Below are positions 33,511-44,504 of a stretch of 64,000 nt of DNA, in pieces. The DNA is from Agriotes lineatus (taxonomy: Eukaryota; Arthropoda; Insecta; Coleoptera; Elateridae): the NCBI GenBank assembly GCA_940337035.1, contig CALNHX010007493.1:1-64000 (forward strand), given 5' to 3'. The stretch's first letter is position 1. Every line of letters starts with the position of its first letter. The position numbers and the translations under genes are program-made. Under the pieces are notes generated by a model. That model ran no database searches. It worked only from the letters and a program-made list of their open reading frames with translations, and was not told the origin of the DNA.

Positions 33511-33840
33511 ACTATACCTTTTCAACTTCAAATTGTGACTAATCAATTTCAAAATGAGAATAAACAATTTCAAAATGAAATAAACAATTTCAATATCAGA
33601 ATAAACAACTTTAAATTGGTACTAATCAACTTCAAATTGAGAAAAGCTTTTTGTTAACGGTAGTTTTTGGAAAATAACAATTACATGGTTGTGACAGGAC
33701 GGAACACCAGCAACAACTAACAATAATTAGTTCCGTTCTGTCACAACCATGTAATGTAATTTTTCAAAGACTACCGTTAACAAAAAGATTTTCTCATTTT
33801 GAAATTGATTAGTCCGAATTTGAAGTTGAAAAGGTATAGT
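33511..33840. repeat. Foldback MITE with ACTATACCTTTTCAACTTC ends
   Basis: ACTATACCTTTTCAACTTC at the left pairs with GAAGTTGAAAAGGTATAGT at the right, and TTGTTAACGGTAGT with ACTACCGTTAACAA further in. CATGGTTGTGACAG pairs with CTGTCACAACCATG near the centre. The left arm is longer because it carries three or four extra tandem copies of AAACAATTTCAAAATGA. Confidence 0.75.
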
Positions 33841-35922
33841 TATCCGTTCCTGGCTGGATTAATTCTCATTACTTTAGTTGTTTCGGTGCATTGTCTACAA
33901 TGTTCACAACGTTTAGTTTCTTTTGAAAATGACTTATTTTTTCTGTAATCAGACGAACATACTCTAGATCTTCTAGTTTTGACCAAACTTCCACTCTGAT
34001 TCTCTTTTATCGTCTGTTATTTGCTAGTCAACAATTAAAGAAACAGCAGAGGTGATAAAACGCAGTCGTGCCGCACCTATTTGCTACAATTAATTTTTAT
34101 GGTTAAATAAATAAATGCAACTTGGTGGCGTGGTTTTCGTGTTCAGCAATTTAACAATTATATATCTGACTTTATGAGAATTTGAGCGGCACATCCAATG
34201 CCTAGCCCAGCGAAACGAGTTTGGAATTAGCAAATCCACCGTGAGACTTCCACGACGTTTGGCGATCGTGTAATTAAAAATTTCCGGCATCGCCGCCGCC
34301 GCGCCGTCGAGAACAACTTCCTGCATTTCAATTTCGGGCCATCGCGACTAATTGAACTGCAGTCGTTTCCAAGCCCGAATATTTCACCAGGTCGTTCCGC
34401 CAGCTGGATTTATCCTTTGCGACCGCTAATGTCCATTGTTTGTTTCCGTGAGAAAAGCAAATTAGAGCTGCATTTCTTGTTATGCTCTTTATTAGCAGTA
34501 GCTGTATTTCATCTCCGCTTTATTCGCGATAACAAATGTTCTTCAGCTCGGTTTCGATTCCGTAGTTGGTCTGTTTTGTAGCGCTATTCAGGCATAACTG
34601 TTTACTCACCATTAGGCCATTCAAATAGGATTGCTAGAGCTAACTGTATTTTAATGCAATAGTGAACTACTTGAGTGCTAACAATAGAAATTGAAAATTG
34701 CACGTGTCCGAATTTAATGTAATCCAATTAAGATTCCTCTCACTTGTCCTAATAGATTTTTATTTAAATGGAATGTCTAATAGGTGAATGCTTGCTACTA
34801 CGAGTATAATTGGGAACAATATTTCATAAGATTAGTGTAATCAGTACACGTCGAACATTAAATAGGTAAAAATTCAATGAAAACAAGTTTGGCAACGTCG
34901 CAAGTTCCAAAATCCTGCCTACTTCATTTTGTTTCTCTATATTTACATTCTAGTAATGCTGAGTATTACCACGACTTCGACGTTTTATTAAATACAACAT
35001 ATTTGCAATCGTTTTATGATCGCATGTGCATACGTGCAAATACATATCATTTTCTTTAGCGTAAATCCGGCTTTTCGGTCACATTGCGTCTATTTTAAGG
35101 CTAGGCGTCTGCTGATTCGTCACACCGACCCGGTATTTTAAAAAAATGTGGCTTAGAAACGAGATTGAAACATGTGAAAACAATAATTTCTAACCCGAAA
35201 ATCAAGGCGGGGAACATTTTTGTAGAAGTAGAGAGCTATATTTAGCAGCTTAGTCAATAATGAAGTTACGCTCTAACGAATTGAAAAATTAAATCAATAA
35301 GTATTCCAAAATTGTTTCACCTCAAGATTTCCTTAGCCTAATGTGTATAAATTGTTACAGCTTAAATTGGCCGTTAAGACACTTTCATAAACAAAAGGCA
35401 AAGCTCACCCTAATTGCCCCTCAACTGTCTTTCAACAGGAAGCTGACCGGCTAAAACTCAGTGGGAGGGGGGTTCGATTCGATACGACACATCTAGGGCG
35501 AGTTCCTGTCACAAGGGTTGTTAATTGTGACTAAAAGAAAATGGGGAAATGGGAGCGCCATGGATTTTGGTTGTAAATAATTAGCTGAACTGCTCTTGTA
35601 GAAATTCAAAATCCAAGAACAGTTCTTTGCTTCGCAATTTGCGTATGTTTGGACCTACCTTTGCTGGTCTCCTTGTATTTGCCGGTACACTGCACAATCA
35701 ACATACACCAAGGGAAATAGTAAGACATGTAAACACACAAGCACAAATAAAAGGGAATGAAATTGGAATCAAATTGAATCTGGTAAAACTAAATATTCAG
35801 GTAAATATTGACATAAATGGTAAAATGAGGAAGTTAGTAGGCATAATTGATAATGATAAATTTATTGAATGACAAAAGGGGTCAGCCCGCTGCATTAAAA
35901 TCGACAGCGGTGAACAGCCCAC
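33841..35922. other. Mostly unique sequence with GC-richer island at 34090-34470
   Basis: The island lacks repeats. It holds several homeodomain-type cores (GAATTAGCAAAT, GTAATTAAAA, CTAATTGAAC, CAAATTAGAG) and GCCGCCGCC. It has no convincing coding frame, since the 78-codon minus frame shows no domain. It could be a cis-regulatory element of the host gene. The rest (34475-35922) has nothing recognisable. The 81-codon frame at 35627 carries no domain. Confidence 0.3.
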
Positions 35923-36380
35923 TAGTGATGTCAAAAAAGTAACTATTCGGTACATGCGTGCTCGTTACTCGACAAGATCCGAAATAGCGGATAGCAACTT
36001 GCAAAAGTATTTGGTTACATTTTTAAAACAGTTGCTGAACTATAACTTTGCTTTTTTACCTTATTGCCATCATACTATGTGCATATAAGCCTTGAGCGCA
36101 ATTCTCCATTCTGAGAAAGAAAGAACTATGCCCTCAGTTTGGTTTGTTGACGTCAGCTATCACAACTCCGTGAATGTACTCGCTACTCGATGTAATACAA
36201 ACGGATACTCTAGCAAGCTGATGACTGAACTTTCAGGTACTCGATCCAATCTGGCTGCGGAAGTTTGCGTGATGCGCGTAGAGTAAAGGAGTACTTGATG
36301 GCGACTATAATAACGAATACTACAACAAAAAGTAACGAATAGTTACAAGTACCGAAAAGTAACTAAAACTGACATCAGTA
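35923..36380. mobile_element. Non-autonomous hAT-like element (TAGTGATGTC ends)
   Basis: The left end TAGTGATGTCAAAAAAGTAAC and right end GTTACTT-like sequence ending GACATCAGTA are inverted. ATTCGGTAC near the left pairs with GTACCGAA near the right. The flanking octamers CAGCCCAC and CAGAGCAC agree at six of eight positions, consistent with an old 8-bp duplication. The interior is non-coding. Confidence 0.65.
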
Positions 36381-36599
36381 CAGAGCACAAAACTAAATAA
36401 TTATTAATCAAACAATTCGGCTAAAAATAGCTGTTTCTCTAAATATGGATTACGCATCTCAGTTCTGAATATAGCTGCTGCAATTAGCACTCAAAGTTGA
36501 CAAAAGCGTTTCACTTCGTAGTGTTTAAATCACACAATAAAAACTAGTTCACAATACTTGTTTTAATATCTGGCAATTCGTTTTTGTTGAAGCAGTTGG

Positions 36600-37400
36600 A
36601 GCGTCTCACGGTGTAGCATGGTTCACTTGCGGGTGAAGGGCTCGACGTAGAAATCCTTGCGGGTGCAAGTTTTGGAGTGGGTCAATTCGACTCGTTGTAA
36701 TTGGCACTGAACACCTCTCCTGTAGGAATCCGCTAAATAACGTTGGTTTGCAAACAAGTACATCGGTACGGTCCGACAAAGAGGGTTGACTGGCACATGG
36801 ATACACTTCCCAACAAAAGGGATAACTCACCGCTGGGCTTACGGGGGAAATTAATCAAGAAAAACTAATTTCTTGCCAGTGGTTTGTGATAGTGTTAGAT
36901 CAAGAATGCCATAAAAAGGGCGGTCGGAAGCAAAGAGGAACGCAAGAGCACGTTACTTATTTTCTCTGTCGGACTCATGTGAAAACGCCAGGATTGCACC
37001 ATATGATGCAAGAATTTCCGCACCTAAAGCGATTCATCAGGGACCAACATGTTCTAACTCGTGCAGGAATTCCGGCCAACCGAGTAATTAAGGATAATAC
37101 GTCATCAAGCGTACGTGCCGACTGGCACGTAGAAGACAGGCGTTGGCAAAACGGGAATCAGTGTTCATTTGTGGACCGCTACCGGAAGTATTTAAAGAAA
37201 TATGTACAAAGCGGAACGATGAGAATTCCGGAATCTTTACAAAGCAGCTGACAAGGCGTGCTTTATTGAACAATTGTAGTTCTGTAAGCGGGACGCAACA
37301 GATGTCGCCAGACACTCGTATTTGCAATCGACGTTGCCCAACTGGGCTTAAATGAAGCGCGAAGTAATCTTGTCCTAACAAAATATTGTGGAGAAAGGTC
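36600..37400. other. GC-richer stretch with overlapping open frames, unidentified
   Basis: A plus-strand frame open to TGA at 37249-37251 (about 120 codons, no initiating ATG near its 5' end) contains PHLKRFIRDQHV, RADWHVEDRRW and DRYRKYLKKYV. A second plus frame (37143-37355) and a minus frame (37088-37381) overlap it. I recognise no family, and three open frames at once usually reflect GC composition. It is non-repetitive within this window and lies 0.6 kb upstream of a PTPN9 exon. It could be an old retroelement fragment or an unknown exon. Confidence 0.2.
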
Positions 37401-37998
37401 TTTCACAAGCTACTTATGCCGTCGGTTATATCAAGTGATAAACCAAAATCAACATTTTGTAAGCTTGACTTTTAGAATTTGTAGAGCAAATTTTTCTTCA
37501 TCATTATCTTCTTTTCCATGTATTTCTTTTTCGTTTATGACTTGATAGAAGAGCCATTCTTCATCCTCGGGTTATTTTAATCTTTAACCTTATTCTGAAA
37601 AAAATTATTTTAAAAAAGTTCTCCTGGTCGAGTTCGAACTTACTTCCGTTAACTCGCATGCAAAGTCATTTACATAAGACTAAAAAGGCTAACCTTGAAT
37701 TATGTGCAGACCGGTCTCTTAGTACCAGAGACGTGGTATAATATAAACGTCAGATATTCCAATGTTGTCAATTCCGTTCGCACTGTTGGTTAAGTAGAGA
37801 TGACTTTTAATTTCACGCGAAAAAAAAAGGGGAAATGAGTTGTCGTCACCTACGCAACGTCAGTTGCAGGATCTAGTAATTTTAAGTCATTCTATATCCA
37901 CATCTTGTTTAATCTTATATTTAAGGTTTTTATGTGTGTGAAATATGTTTTTCTTGTGCATAGCCTTACTAAGTTTTTAATATCTCTGTTTTTTGCAG
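37401..37998. other. Intron sequence upstream of PTPN9 exon
   Basis: A B-box-like GTTCGAAC occurs near 37635, and a minus-strand tRNA-like sequence is conceivable at 37620-37700, but the arms do not fold. The polypyrimidine tract TATCTCTGTTTTTTGCAG closes the intron at 37998. Confidence 0.4.
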
Positions 37999-38232
37999 GC
38001 GACGAAGCACTTTATAGAGGTCGTGAACAAGGTGCGTTTTCGCCGAAAATTGGGACCAGTAAGTTGGTCGACCGCGGTGCGGTTTCTCATAGCGCGAAAA
38101 TTCGACGTCGTCCGCGCGGTGGCGCTCTTCGAGCAGAACGAACTCACAAGACAACGTGAAGGATTGATGCACTTCGATCCAGCCAGCGACCCCCTCAAAT
38201 CCGAATTGCACACCGGGAAGTTCACTATACTG
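37999..38232 (+). CDS. Ptpmeg2: PTPN9/Ptpmeg2 exon: CRAL-TRIO N-terminal region
   Basis: This 234-bp exon (78 codons, phase 0 at both ends) has acceptor TTTTTTGCAG|GCG and donor CTG|GTAAGT. It encodes ATKHFIEVVNK, GPVSWSTAVRFLIARKFDV, RAVALFEQNELTRQREG and LKSELHTGKFTIL. This order matches the N-terminal helical part of the CRAL-TRIO module of tyrosine phosphatase PTPN9 (MEG2), roughly residues 20-100 of the vertebrate protein. PTPN9 is a cytosolic and secretory-vesicle phosphatase whose Sec14-like domain binds phosphoinositides and phosphatidylserine. The next exon is only 714 bp away, and the join FTIL|PTRD is in frame. The exon with the start codon was not found upstream. No stops or frameshifts are present. 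Confidence 0.9.
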
Positions 38233-38946
38233 GTAAGTGCAACTACCAACCTGATAGTCCAGACAACAACGGATGAGCAATTTGTTATAAAGTTGCAAAG
38301 TGTTATTATGTTGTAGAAACCAGATTATCTCATCAAGGTAGAAGGTAAAATAGTGGGAATCTCCCTTGTGTCAACAGTTGCAGGTTACAGCCTACAGTCT
38401 TTAACAAAATTAATAGACATAAATTTCGGATACTTAGAAAACCCTACCTCCGTACAGTACTGCCAGGCGTTGAATGTTCTATTAGTCAAGAGTTTTTATC
38501 ATGCTCGTCACAACATTAACCACCGTTCAGTAAACTGAAATAACGTCTGATGAATTTCCGCCTTTGTAATAATTTTTAACAAATAATTTATAAAACTCCA
38601 TACTTTTCAGATGTGAATTTCTGCCTCGCTAGTATGCATGTATCCGAATTAACACGTATTGCGTGACACCATAGTAGAACATAGTAAAATGTTAATGTTA
38701 TGTTGGCACGCCTGGAGATTTTCGTTTATATATTTATGCTGTAAGAAATCCATATGCGACCCTTAACAGCCAGCACACAAGGCACTTCGTCAACTTTATT
38801 ATCAAAACAGAATTTTTTTATTTGTTTGCGTCCAAACCCTTTGGGATGTTTTGCTGCCTTTGGTACCATAAAACGTATTTGTCATTTTTATCGCGGTATA
38901 AATTTCTCTATCCTTCATAGATCGCTAACAGAACGAATCATTTCAG
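38233..38946 (+). other. PTPN9 intron (714 bp)
   Basis: A GTAAGT donor and TCATTTCAG acceptor bound a phase-0 intron. No mobile element is recognisable in it, in contrast with the introns on either side. The short frame at 38353-38538 is not a gene. Confidence 0.8.
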
Positions 38947-39177
38947 CCTACACGTGACGCCACAGGTGCGGCCATAGCGGTATTTACCGCTCATAGACAC
39001 TTGCCGCTCACCAGTACCCATCAAATGACTCTGCAAGGGGTTGTTTACCAGCTGGACGCCGCACTGCAGGACCCCATCACGCAACGAGCCGGAATTGTGT
39101 TCATCTACGACATGTCCAACTCCAAATATTCGAATTTTGATTACGACCTGTCGCAGAAGATTCTCACTTTACTAAAG
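38947..39177 (+). CDS. Ptpmeg2: PTPN9/Ptpmeg2 exon: CRAL-TRIO lipid-binding domain, first half
   Basis: This 231-bp exon (77 codons, phase 0) has acceptor TCATTTCAG|CCT and donor AAG|GTAGGA. It reads PTRDATGAAIAVFTAHRH, then TLQGVVYQLDAALQDPITQR, GIVFIYDMSNSKYSNFDYDL and SQKILTLLK. These align with the RDPTGASIALFTARLH, GLVFIYDM and NLLK landmarks of the PTPN9 Sec14-like fold, roughly residues 100-176. The expected next exon, with the GAFPARLKK and IWF-type sequence and later the HCSAGIGRTG phosphatase loop, is not recognisable in the remaining 24.8 kb. The following intron is therefore probably longer than that. Codon use is GC-richer than in the flanks, as for a real exon. Confidence 0.92.
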
Positions 39178-39900
39178 GTAGGATTGTTTAAACTATTACT
39201 GCGAAGTGCGAACTGTCTCGAACAATATTTTTTAAAGTACACATGGGCAACTAAGCAGGTGCCCCAATTACGAATGAATTTTGTTAGTACAATAGAAGAG
39301 AAGAATTGGTTAAATGGAGTAAAGGGGAATCAAACAAATATTCTCAGTGTTCCCAACATTTTTTGAATTAGCAAAAGAAAATTAAAAATGGTCGCATTTT
39401 TGTGATTACACTTATGTAAATATTAGCATTGTAACCTACGTTGTCTACTGTTGATTCGATATATAGTTTAGAGTTCGAGCTGAACGGCAAAGGCGGTTTA
39501 AATTATTAATAGTGCAGCGTTCGCAGAGTTCACGCACTTTTTGGTCCACACATGCACTAGTAGCAAAGAGTAAACAGTATAAGAGGCGACACTACGAGCG
39601 GATCTTTTGATCTTTCACGACTGGTTTCGGTGACATCCAAACAGCTCTTTAAATTGATTGTGAGGAATAGCGCGCGAAGTTAAAAAAAGTGGACGTGACT
39701 ACCTCCCTGGACTTTCCCATACTGGAAACTGTTCATATCGTCTTTATTCAACAGTCTTTACAACATATCAAAATTTCAACTCGATGACTCACGTCTTCAC
39801 CGTGATAAGCGTTTACACTTTCACGTAAATTGCGGGTAAATATAAAAGAACTAGTGAGTCACCCGAACTACGTTTCGGTTCGCAAAATTAAGAGAGATTC
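39178..39900. other. Start of long PTPN9 intron, nothing recognised
   Basis: No repeat end or coding frame is supported. Some of this sequence could be the body of the tRNA-derived unit whose head is at 39921-39997 on the minus strand. Confidence 0.35.
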
Positions 39901-39920
39901 ATTAATATAAATTTAAAAAA

Positions 39921-39997
39921 AAGATGCATCGACGGGATCGAACCCGGGGCTCCCGCGTGATAGGCCAGCACGCTTACCGCAGAACCACACTCTCCTG
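39921..39997 (-). repeat. tRNA-Asp-like sequence (pseudogene or SINE head)
   Basis: On the minus strand it reads GTGGTTCTGCGGTAAGC (A box), CTATCACGCGGGAG in the anticodon region and CCCGGGTTCGATCCCG (B box and T arm). The anticodon arm resembles tRNA-Asp. The anticodon loop is altered (CTATCAC), the acceptor strands do not pair and the T stem works only with a six-base loop. It is not a functional tRNA gene. Confidence 0.6.
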
Positions 39998-40049
39998 TTT
40001 GAATAATGCGCGCACCTGAGCTAATAGTAGACAGCGATAGGCGCTCCGC

Positions 40050-40110
40050 TCTGCTGCCTAGAGAAGTTAATTAAATTATACTGCTGCCTAGAGAAGTTAA
40101 TTAAATAAGT
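40050..40110 (+). repeat. Two tandem copies of a 30-bp unit
   Basis: CTGCTGCCTAGAGAAGTTAA is repeated twice in direct orientation with its TTAAAT tail, immediately beyond the tRNA-like sequence. Confidence 0.7.
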
Positions 40111-40599
40111 CTGAAAATTAGCAAACTTTTAAGCCATCGTACAACTTAATCGGTCCAGTATCTTCGGAGGAGATAGCGAACAAACATAGTTACACGCAAA
40201 CAAAGAGAGCTACGATTTTATGTTATAAGATGTGTAGTTCAAAACGTGACCACCGAGCTTCTGTAGATGGCGCCAAGTGGACAAGCCGCCACTGTGCTAT
40301 TATGTATTATTTTCCTCAAAACGGCTGTAGCACCGAGGTGAAATTTTCTAAGTACCTGGAAATTATATTTTCTAGGGCATACAAAATCGATTTTTTTATT
40401 TTCGCGGAAAAAGATTCTTTGACGCAAAAATATAACAACCGTTAGAATAAAAAAATTATTTTTCAAAAATAGAGGGGGGAGGGGGCCGGTGCGCTTACAT
40501 ATATCCACGAGTGTAATATTTTTTTGCATATTCATATGCTCCATTATGCACTGAGCAATTCAGTGAAAACCCCAGCTACCTATCTTCTTTTGTTTATTA

Positions 40600-41370
40600 A
40601 TTAAAGGGGTTTAAATTTTCAAACTTCAAAGCTTCGTAGAGGGCGCCACAAATAATTCATGAGATTCTTTAAAAAACAGATCGATAGCCCTTTTCGGGGT
40701 CTATCAGTGTATGAAGTTTAAACAAATTCCTGTGGGCAGTTTTTGAGAAATGATTTTTAGAAAATTTCCAAAATTTTGAAAATTTGTAATTTAGGCCCCT
40801 TAATATTTTTCAAAACACTTTTTATATCACCTCATGTTCGCCTTCATATACTATTCAGAAAACAAAAATCAATTGAATCGATATATTCGTTTTTGAGTAA
40901 TAGGGCGTTAAACTCAAAATTTTCAAAAAATCATAGCGCCCTTCATTTTAAACCTAGCGAGTTCGGCAAAAAACTAACAGATTTGTCTTACGACCCTCTA
41001 TCGTTATCCGCGATAAAATTTTCAAAATTTTAATCACGAAAACAGTCGTACCAAAAAAACATGCGTAACTTCCGCTTCCGGTTTCGGATTTTTTTGAAAA
41101 GCTTATTTTGTCGATGAATTTTCGATACACCCCCGCATTCCAAAGCGCATCAAAATCGGAGCAATACTTTCGGCTGTAGGAGCGTCACCCACCCACACAC
41201 CCACACACACACACCCACACACCCACACACACACCCAGACAGACATTTTTTAAAAACCACTTTTTTGGGTTCCTAGAGGCCCAAAACGGATATTTCTGTG
41301 AAAATCTCGATTTCCAAAATTTTCATGATTCCAAGACTTCCCTATACCTATGGGTATGGGAAAGTAAAAA
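40600..41370. repeat. Repeat-derived stretch with CA/CCCA microsatellite
   Basis: The block runs from about 40610 to the small palindrome CCTATACCTATGGGTATGGG at 41340. It includes an ACACACCC array at 41190-41238 and phrases such as TTTTGAGAAATGATTTTT that look like insect transposon DNA. It has no partner in this window. The 85-codon frame inside it is not a gene. Confidence 0.4.
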
Positions 41371-42164
41371 ACTAACCGGGGCACTCTACTAGTTGCATGA
41401 GACATGGTGGCAGACTCGGCCATTTGAATCGCATTGCAAGGCGAGAGTAACCATTAATCGACGTGGACCTTTAAAGTGGTTGTGATCTTTTTCTTTCTCG
41501 AAAATGAGCTTTGTTTTTTAACTGTTGCTTGTTACGGTGTTCACTCTTTGCTAAAAGTTAAAACTAACTTAACTAAGGCTCGCCGTCCACGTAGCCTGTG
41601 GGAGAAAACACGCAAAGGGTAGTCAAATAAAGAGCTACCTCGGAGAGGGCGAAAAAACACGCACCGCAGAAAATGTATTTGTACACGTCTTAAAGTAGTG
41701 TGTTAATTATTAGAAAAAATCTGGTGTGATACACGCACACAACTTTCTTTTACAGTGATCTTACAGCTAGCCAAAAATTTGATTTTAAATTTTTAAGCAT
41801 TTGTCAAAATTTTTCAAAAATGACAAATTCTACAAAAACGGTACAAAATAGAGCGTTAGTTGAAGAGACACATTTTCTCTAGAATTTCAAGCTGAATTAA
41901 AAAATGTAATAATATACAGGGTGTTCTATTTAAAATGGAAGTTAATAAAACAAATAGAAAGAAAACCCAAAAGAAACCCATTTTAGAAGTATTCAACTGG
42001 AAAATCACCTATCACACATCAATACACATTAAGAATGTAATAAAAATGTAAAGTTTGAAAAAAATCGTTAGAGCCGTTTTTGAAAAAATCGAAAAAACTG
42101 AAAAATTACAAGAGTAAACACCTATTTCCGGTTATGCATCTACATAGTACACAAAACTTATATA
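41371..42164. other. Non-coding stretch containing one ACAGGGTG-type end at 41917
   Basis: TATACAGGGTGTTCTATTT at 41915 is a typical left terminus of the family seen at 13112, 50249 and 53496. Its right end was not found. Confidence 0.4.
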
Positions 42165-42331
42165 CAAGGGCGGACCCAGGATTCTTTTCTGGGAGGGGCA
42201 CAAAGATCAGACGGGCGAAGTGTTCTGAAATTTGGGATTAACAAACAACACACAACAATAACTGTAAGAAATATACTTGTAATTTTAATATAAAGGTTAT
42301 TAATATGAAAATAGTAAAAAAATTACATATG

Positions 42332-42728
42332 CAGGATGATCCACAGTTAAACTCCCAAACCTTCAAGGCTAATTTTTCATGTAAAAATAAGACTTTTTTC
42401 GTCTATAAATTTATTTCCAATAATGCACCCCCTCCGAGCTAAAGTGAAAAGAAAAAAAAATCAGAAAAATGCGAAAATTCACACACTTAAAATGCACTAC
42501 AACTTCAATTAACCAATTCACTCAGAGAAATATCAAAGACTGTTAAGGTTTGACATACACGCAAAAAGAGAGCACGCATTTCATGCAAAAATTGTAGTCG
42601 AGACTTTTATTTTCACTCTAGTTCGGAGGAAGTGCATTATTGGAAATAAATTTATCGACGAAAAAAGTCTTATTTTTACATGATAAATCAGCCCTGAACG
42701 TTTGGCGGTTTATCTTTGGATCACCCTG
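42332..42728. mobile_element. MITE nested in hAT, CAGGATGATCC/GGATCACCCTG ends
   Basis: The left CAGGATGATCCA and right TGGATCACCCTG are inverted, with further pairing of AAATTTATTTCCAATAATGC against GCATTATTGGAAATAAATTT and AAAATAAGACTTTTTTCGTC against its complement. TA follows the right end. No coding sequence is present. Confidence 0.75.
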
Positions 42729-42782
42729 TATAATAACAACAGTTTTCTTTTATGTTTCCTGCAGAAAATATGCAGTACTTCG

Positions 42783-42960
42783 TTAATGTTCATTTTTGAC
42801 ACAATGCCTTGGATGGATATGCATTAAAACCAGTCCATTCAAACGATCTTCTGTCATTTTGCTGCGAAGATATGTTTTTAATTGGCGTAAGGTAGAGAAA
42901 GATTGCTCGGCAGTGCTAGTAGTCACAGAAAACGTGCACAACGATTGTCACAGAGTTCTA
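42783..42960 (-). pseudogene. hAT transposase dimerisation-domain fragment
   Basis: On the minus strand the translation is TFSVTTSTAEQSFSTLRQLK, then TYLRSKMTEDRLNGLVLMHI and HPRHCVKNEH, then stop. This is the C-terminal hAT dimerisation block (A-E-R-S-F-S-x-L+ x-K-T-Y-L-R-S, RLNGLAL). A glutamine replaces the usual arginine in AERSFS. Everything N-terminal, including the catalytic core, is gone or replaced by the nested MITE and non-coding DNA. Confidence 0.75.
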
Positions 42961-43264
42961 ATATTTGGCAGCGCCGTTGCTGTTTTGTAGGCATCTGCTG
43001 GAGACTGGCATAATATTTTCTCTCATCTCTGCCAAATTTTTAGCTCTCCCTTCAAAGCTATTTTGACAATTTTGCGAATTTTGCGATAATTTGATTTTTC
43101 CATAATACGTAGGTATGTACTGTGATGGAGGCTCCATACTCCATAGTACACAAAACAAAACGAACGTAATTATAGCGGGACCGTATTAAACTCCTTGTCT
43201 ATTTTTAAGCGTCTGGGAGGGGCACGTGCCCCCGTGCCCCCCCCCTCTAAATCCGCCTATGCTT

Positions 43265-43440
43265 ATATATGAAGTTTCAACGTCATACTTCTTTTAGTTT
43301 TTGAGATATTCTGTTCACAGACAGACACACAGACAGACCAATGAACAAAAACATGTTTTTTGGGGTCGGAAGATCTGTTGAAAACTCAATTTCGAATTTT
43401 TGGGGTAAATCTAATACTTCCTTTATTGTAAAAGAAAGTA
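43265..43440 (-). repeat. Dispersed repeat fragment, reverse copy of 4805-5005
   Basis: GAGATATTCTGTTCACAGACAG, AACAAAAACATGTTTTT and AATACTTCCTTTATTGTAAA are the reverse complements of phrases at 4805-5005. The hAT at 42165 inserted at its edge. Confidence 0.55.
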
Positions 43441-44500
43441 AAAATTGCTACTGTTACTATACAGGCCGAGTTGTGCTTTTTTCCTTCAGTCGTAGATGGA
43501 ATTATAAAAACTTGACCAATCGCATTTCGGTTTCCCCGATACACTGTAAAAAGAAAACTCCAAATCGCATTGTAGTAGGCGGGAACCTTTCCGATTCAAG
43601 TATGTATAGTTCGGTAAGGCGTACTCGTAACTTGTGATAAGCGAAGTTTTGCTTGGAAGCTGCCAGATTTAAAACGCGTGCTTATTACATTTTTACTGTA
43701 ACAAATCGTCTCTTCTTGACTCAGCAATGGACGCTTATGCGTCAGCGTGTAAAAGTCCTTTTCATCCTTTATTTGTCGATATAGCGACTTGCAAACGTTC
43801 GATTTCCTATAGGTGAAACGATGAAATCAACTAAATTTCTCGATTTTTCCTTAATAAAATCGATGAGAGATTCGTTTTAATACGCGACGTTTTCACATTT
43901 TGCTGCCGATGCCGCCGCCTTTTTAATTGCGGAAATAAGGTGGAAAGTAAAAAAAACTAAATATAGGGAACTTAACGGTAGAAACGGGAAAACGAATCAA
44001 ACGAGATTGCTTCCCTATTTCAATTTCTATGAAAAGTAAGACTATTCTTGGTTTTAAAATGTACAACCTCCGCTGTCATTTACTTCACCAAAGTTGTTTA
44101 TTTAATACATGTTTGTGCTTAATTTGCATTTGCTTAATATGCCTAGTATCAAAGTCATCTGCCGTTCTTTTTATTTATGCACTGTACCAAGTAAAAATTA
44201 ATATTGTTGTTTGTTATGGACAAGGGTCTAGGTGTGCGGAGTATCAGATACCTCGGACACCGACTAATATTTATTTATTTATTTATTTTGGTACTCAGCC
44301 AACAGCCGTTAGGCCAATTATAGGCGTCGCTGTACATTTTATGGTCACATATATATACACATATATATATGACCACATTGTCAAAGTTCTACTAGAATTT
44401 TGCATATACTAACGAGTTCTAACCCGACCAAGAGATCTTTTACATGCCACACATCATAGTTACAAGAGGCCCGCCCACCGTTATACATTTGTTCCAAAAA
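43441..44500. other. Non-coding sequence, nothing recognised
   Basis: The 127-codon frame at 44029-44412 is cysteine/leucine-rich, passes through an ATTT microsatellite and an ACATATATAT tract, and shows no domain. Confidence 0.35.
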
Positions 44501-44504
44501 ATAG

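Larger units (their letters stand above)
42165..43261 (-). mobile_element. hAT element with transposase remnant, CAAGGGCGGA ends
   Basis: Ends are CAAGGGCGGACCC and TCCGCCTATG (reverse CATAGGCGGA), with exact 8-bp duplication CTTATATA at 42157-42164 and 43262-43269. GGGAGGGGCAC and GTGCCCCC lie inside the ends. A piece of transposase is kept on the minus strand at 42783-42950. A smaller MITE (42332-42728) has inserted within it. The element itself interrupts a dispersed repeat that resumes at 43262. Confidence 0.88.

Noticed and set aside
38353..39366. Continuous frames crossing the PTPN9 intron or running past 39177
   Set aside because: Clear donor and acceptor sites and the family alignment end the exons at 38232 and 39177.
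39921..39997. Functional tRNA-Asp gene
   Set aside because: The acceptor strands do not pair, the anticodon loop is altered and the T arm needs a six-base loop.
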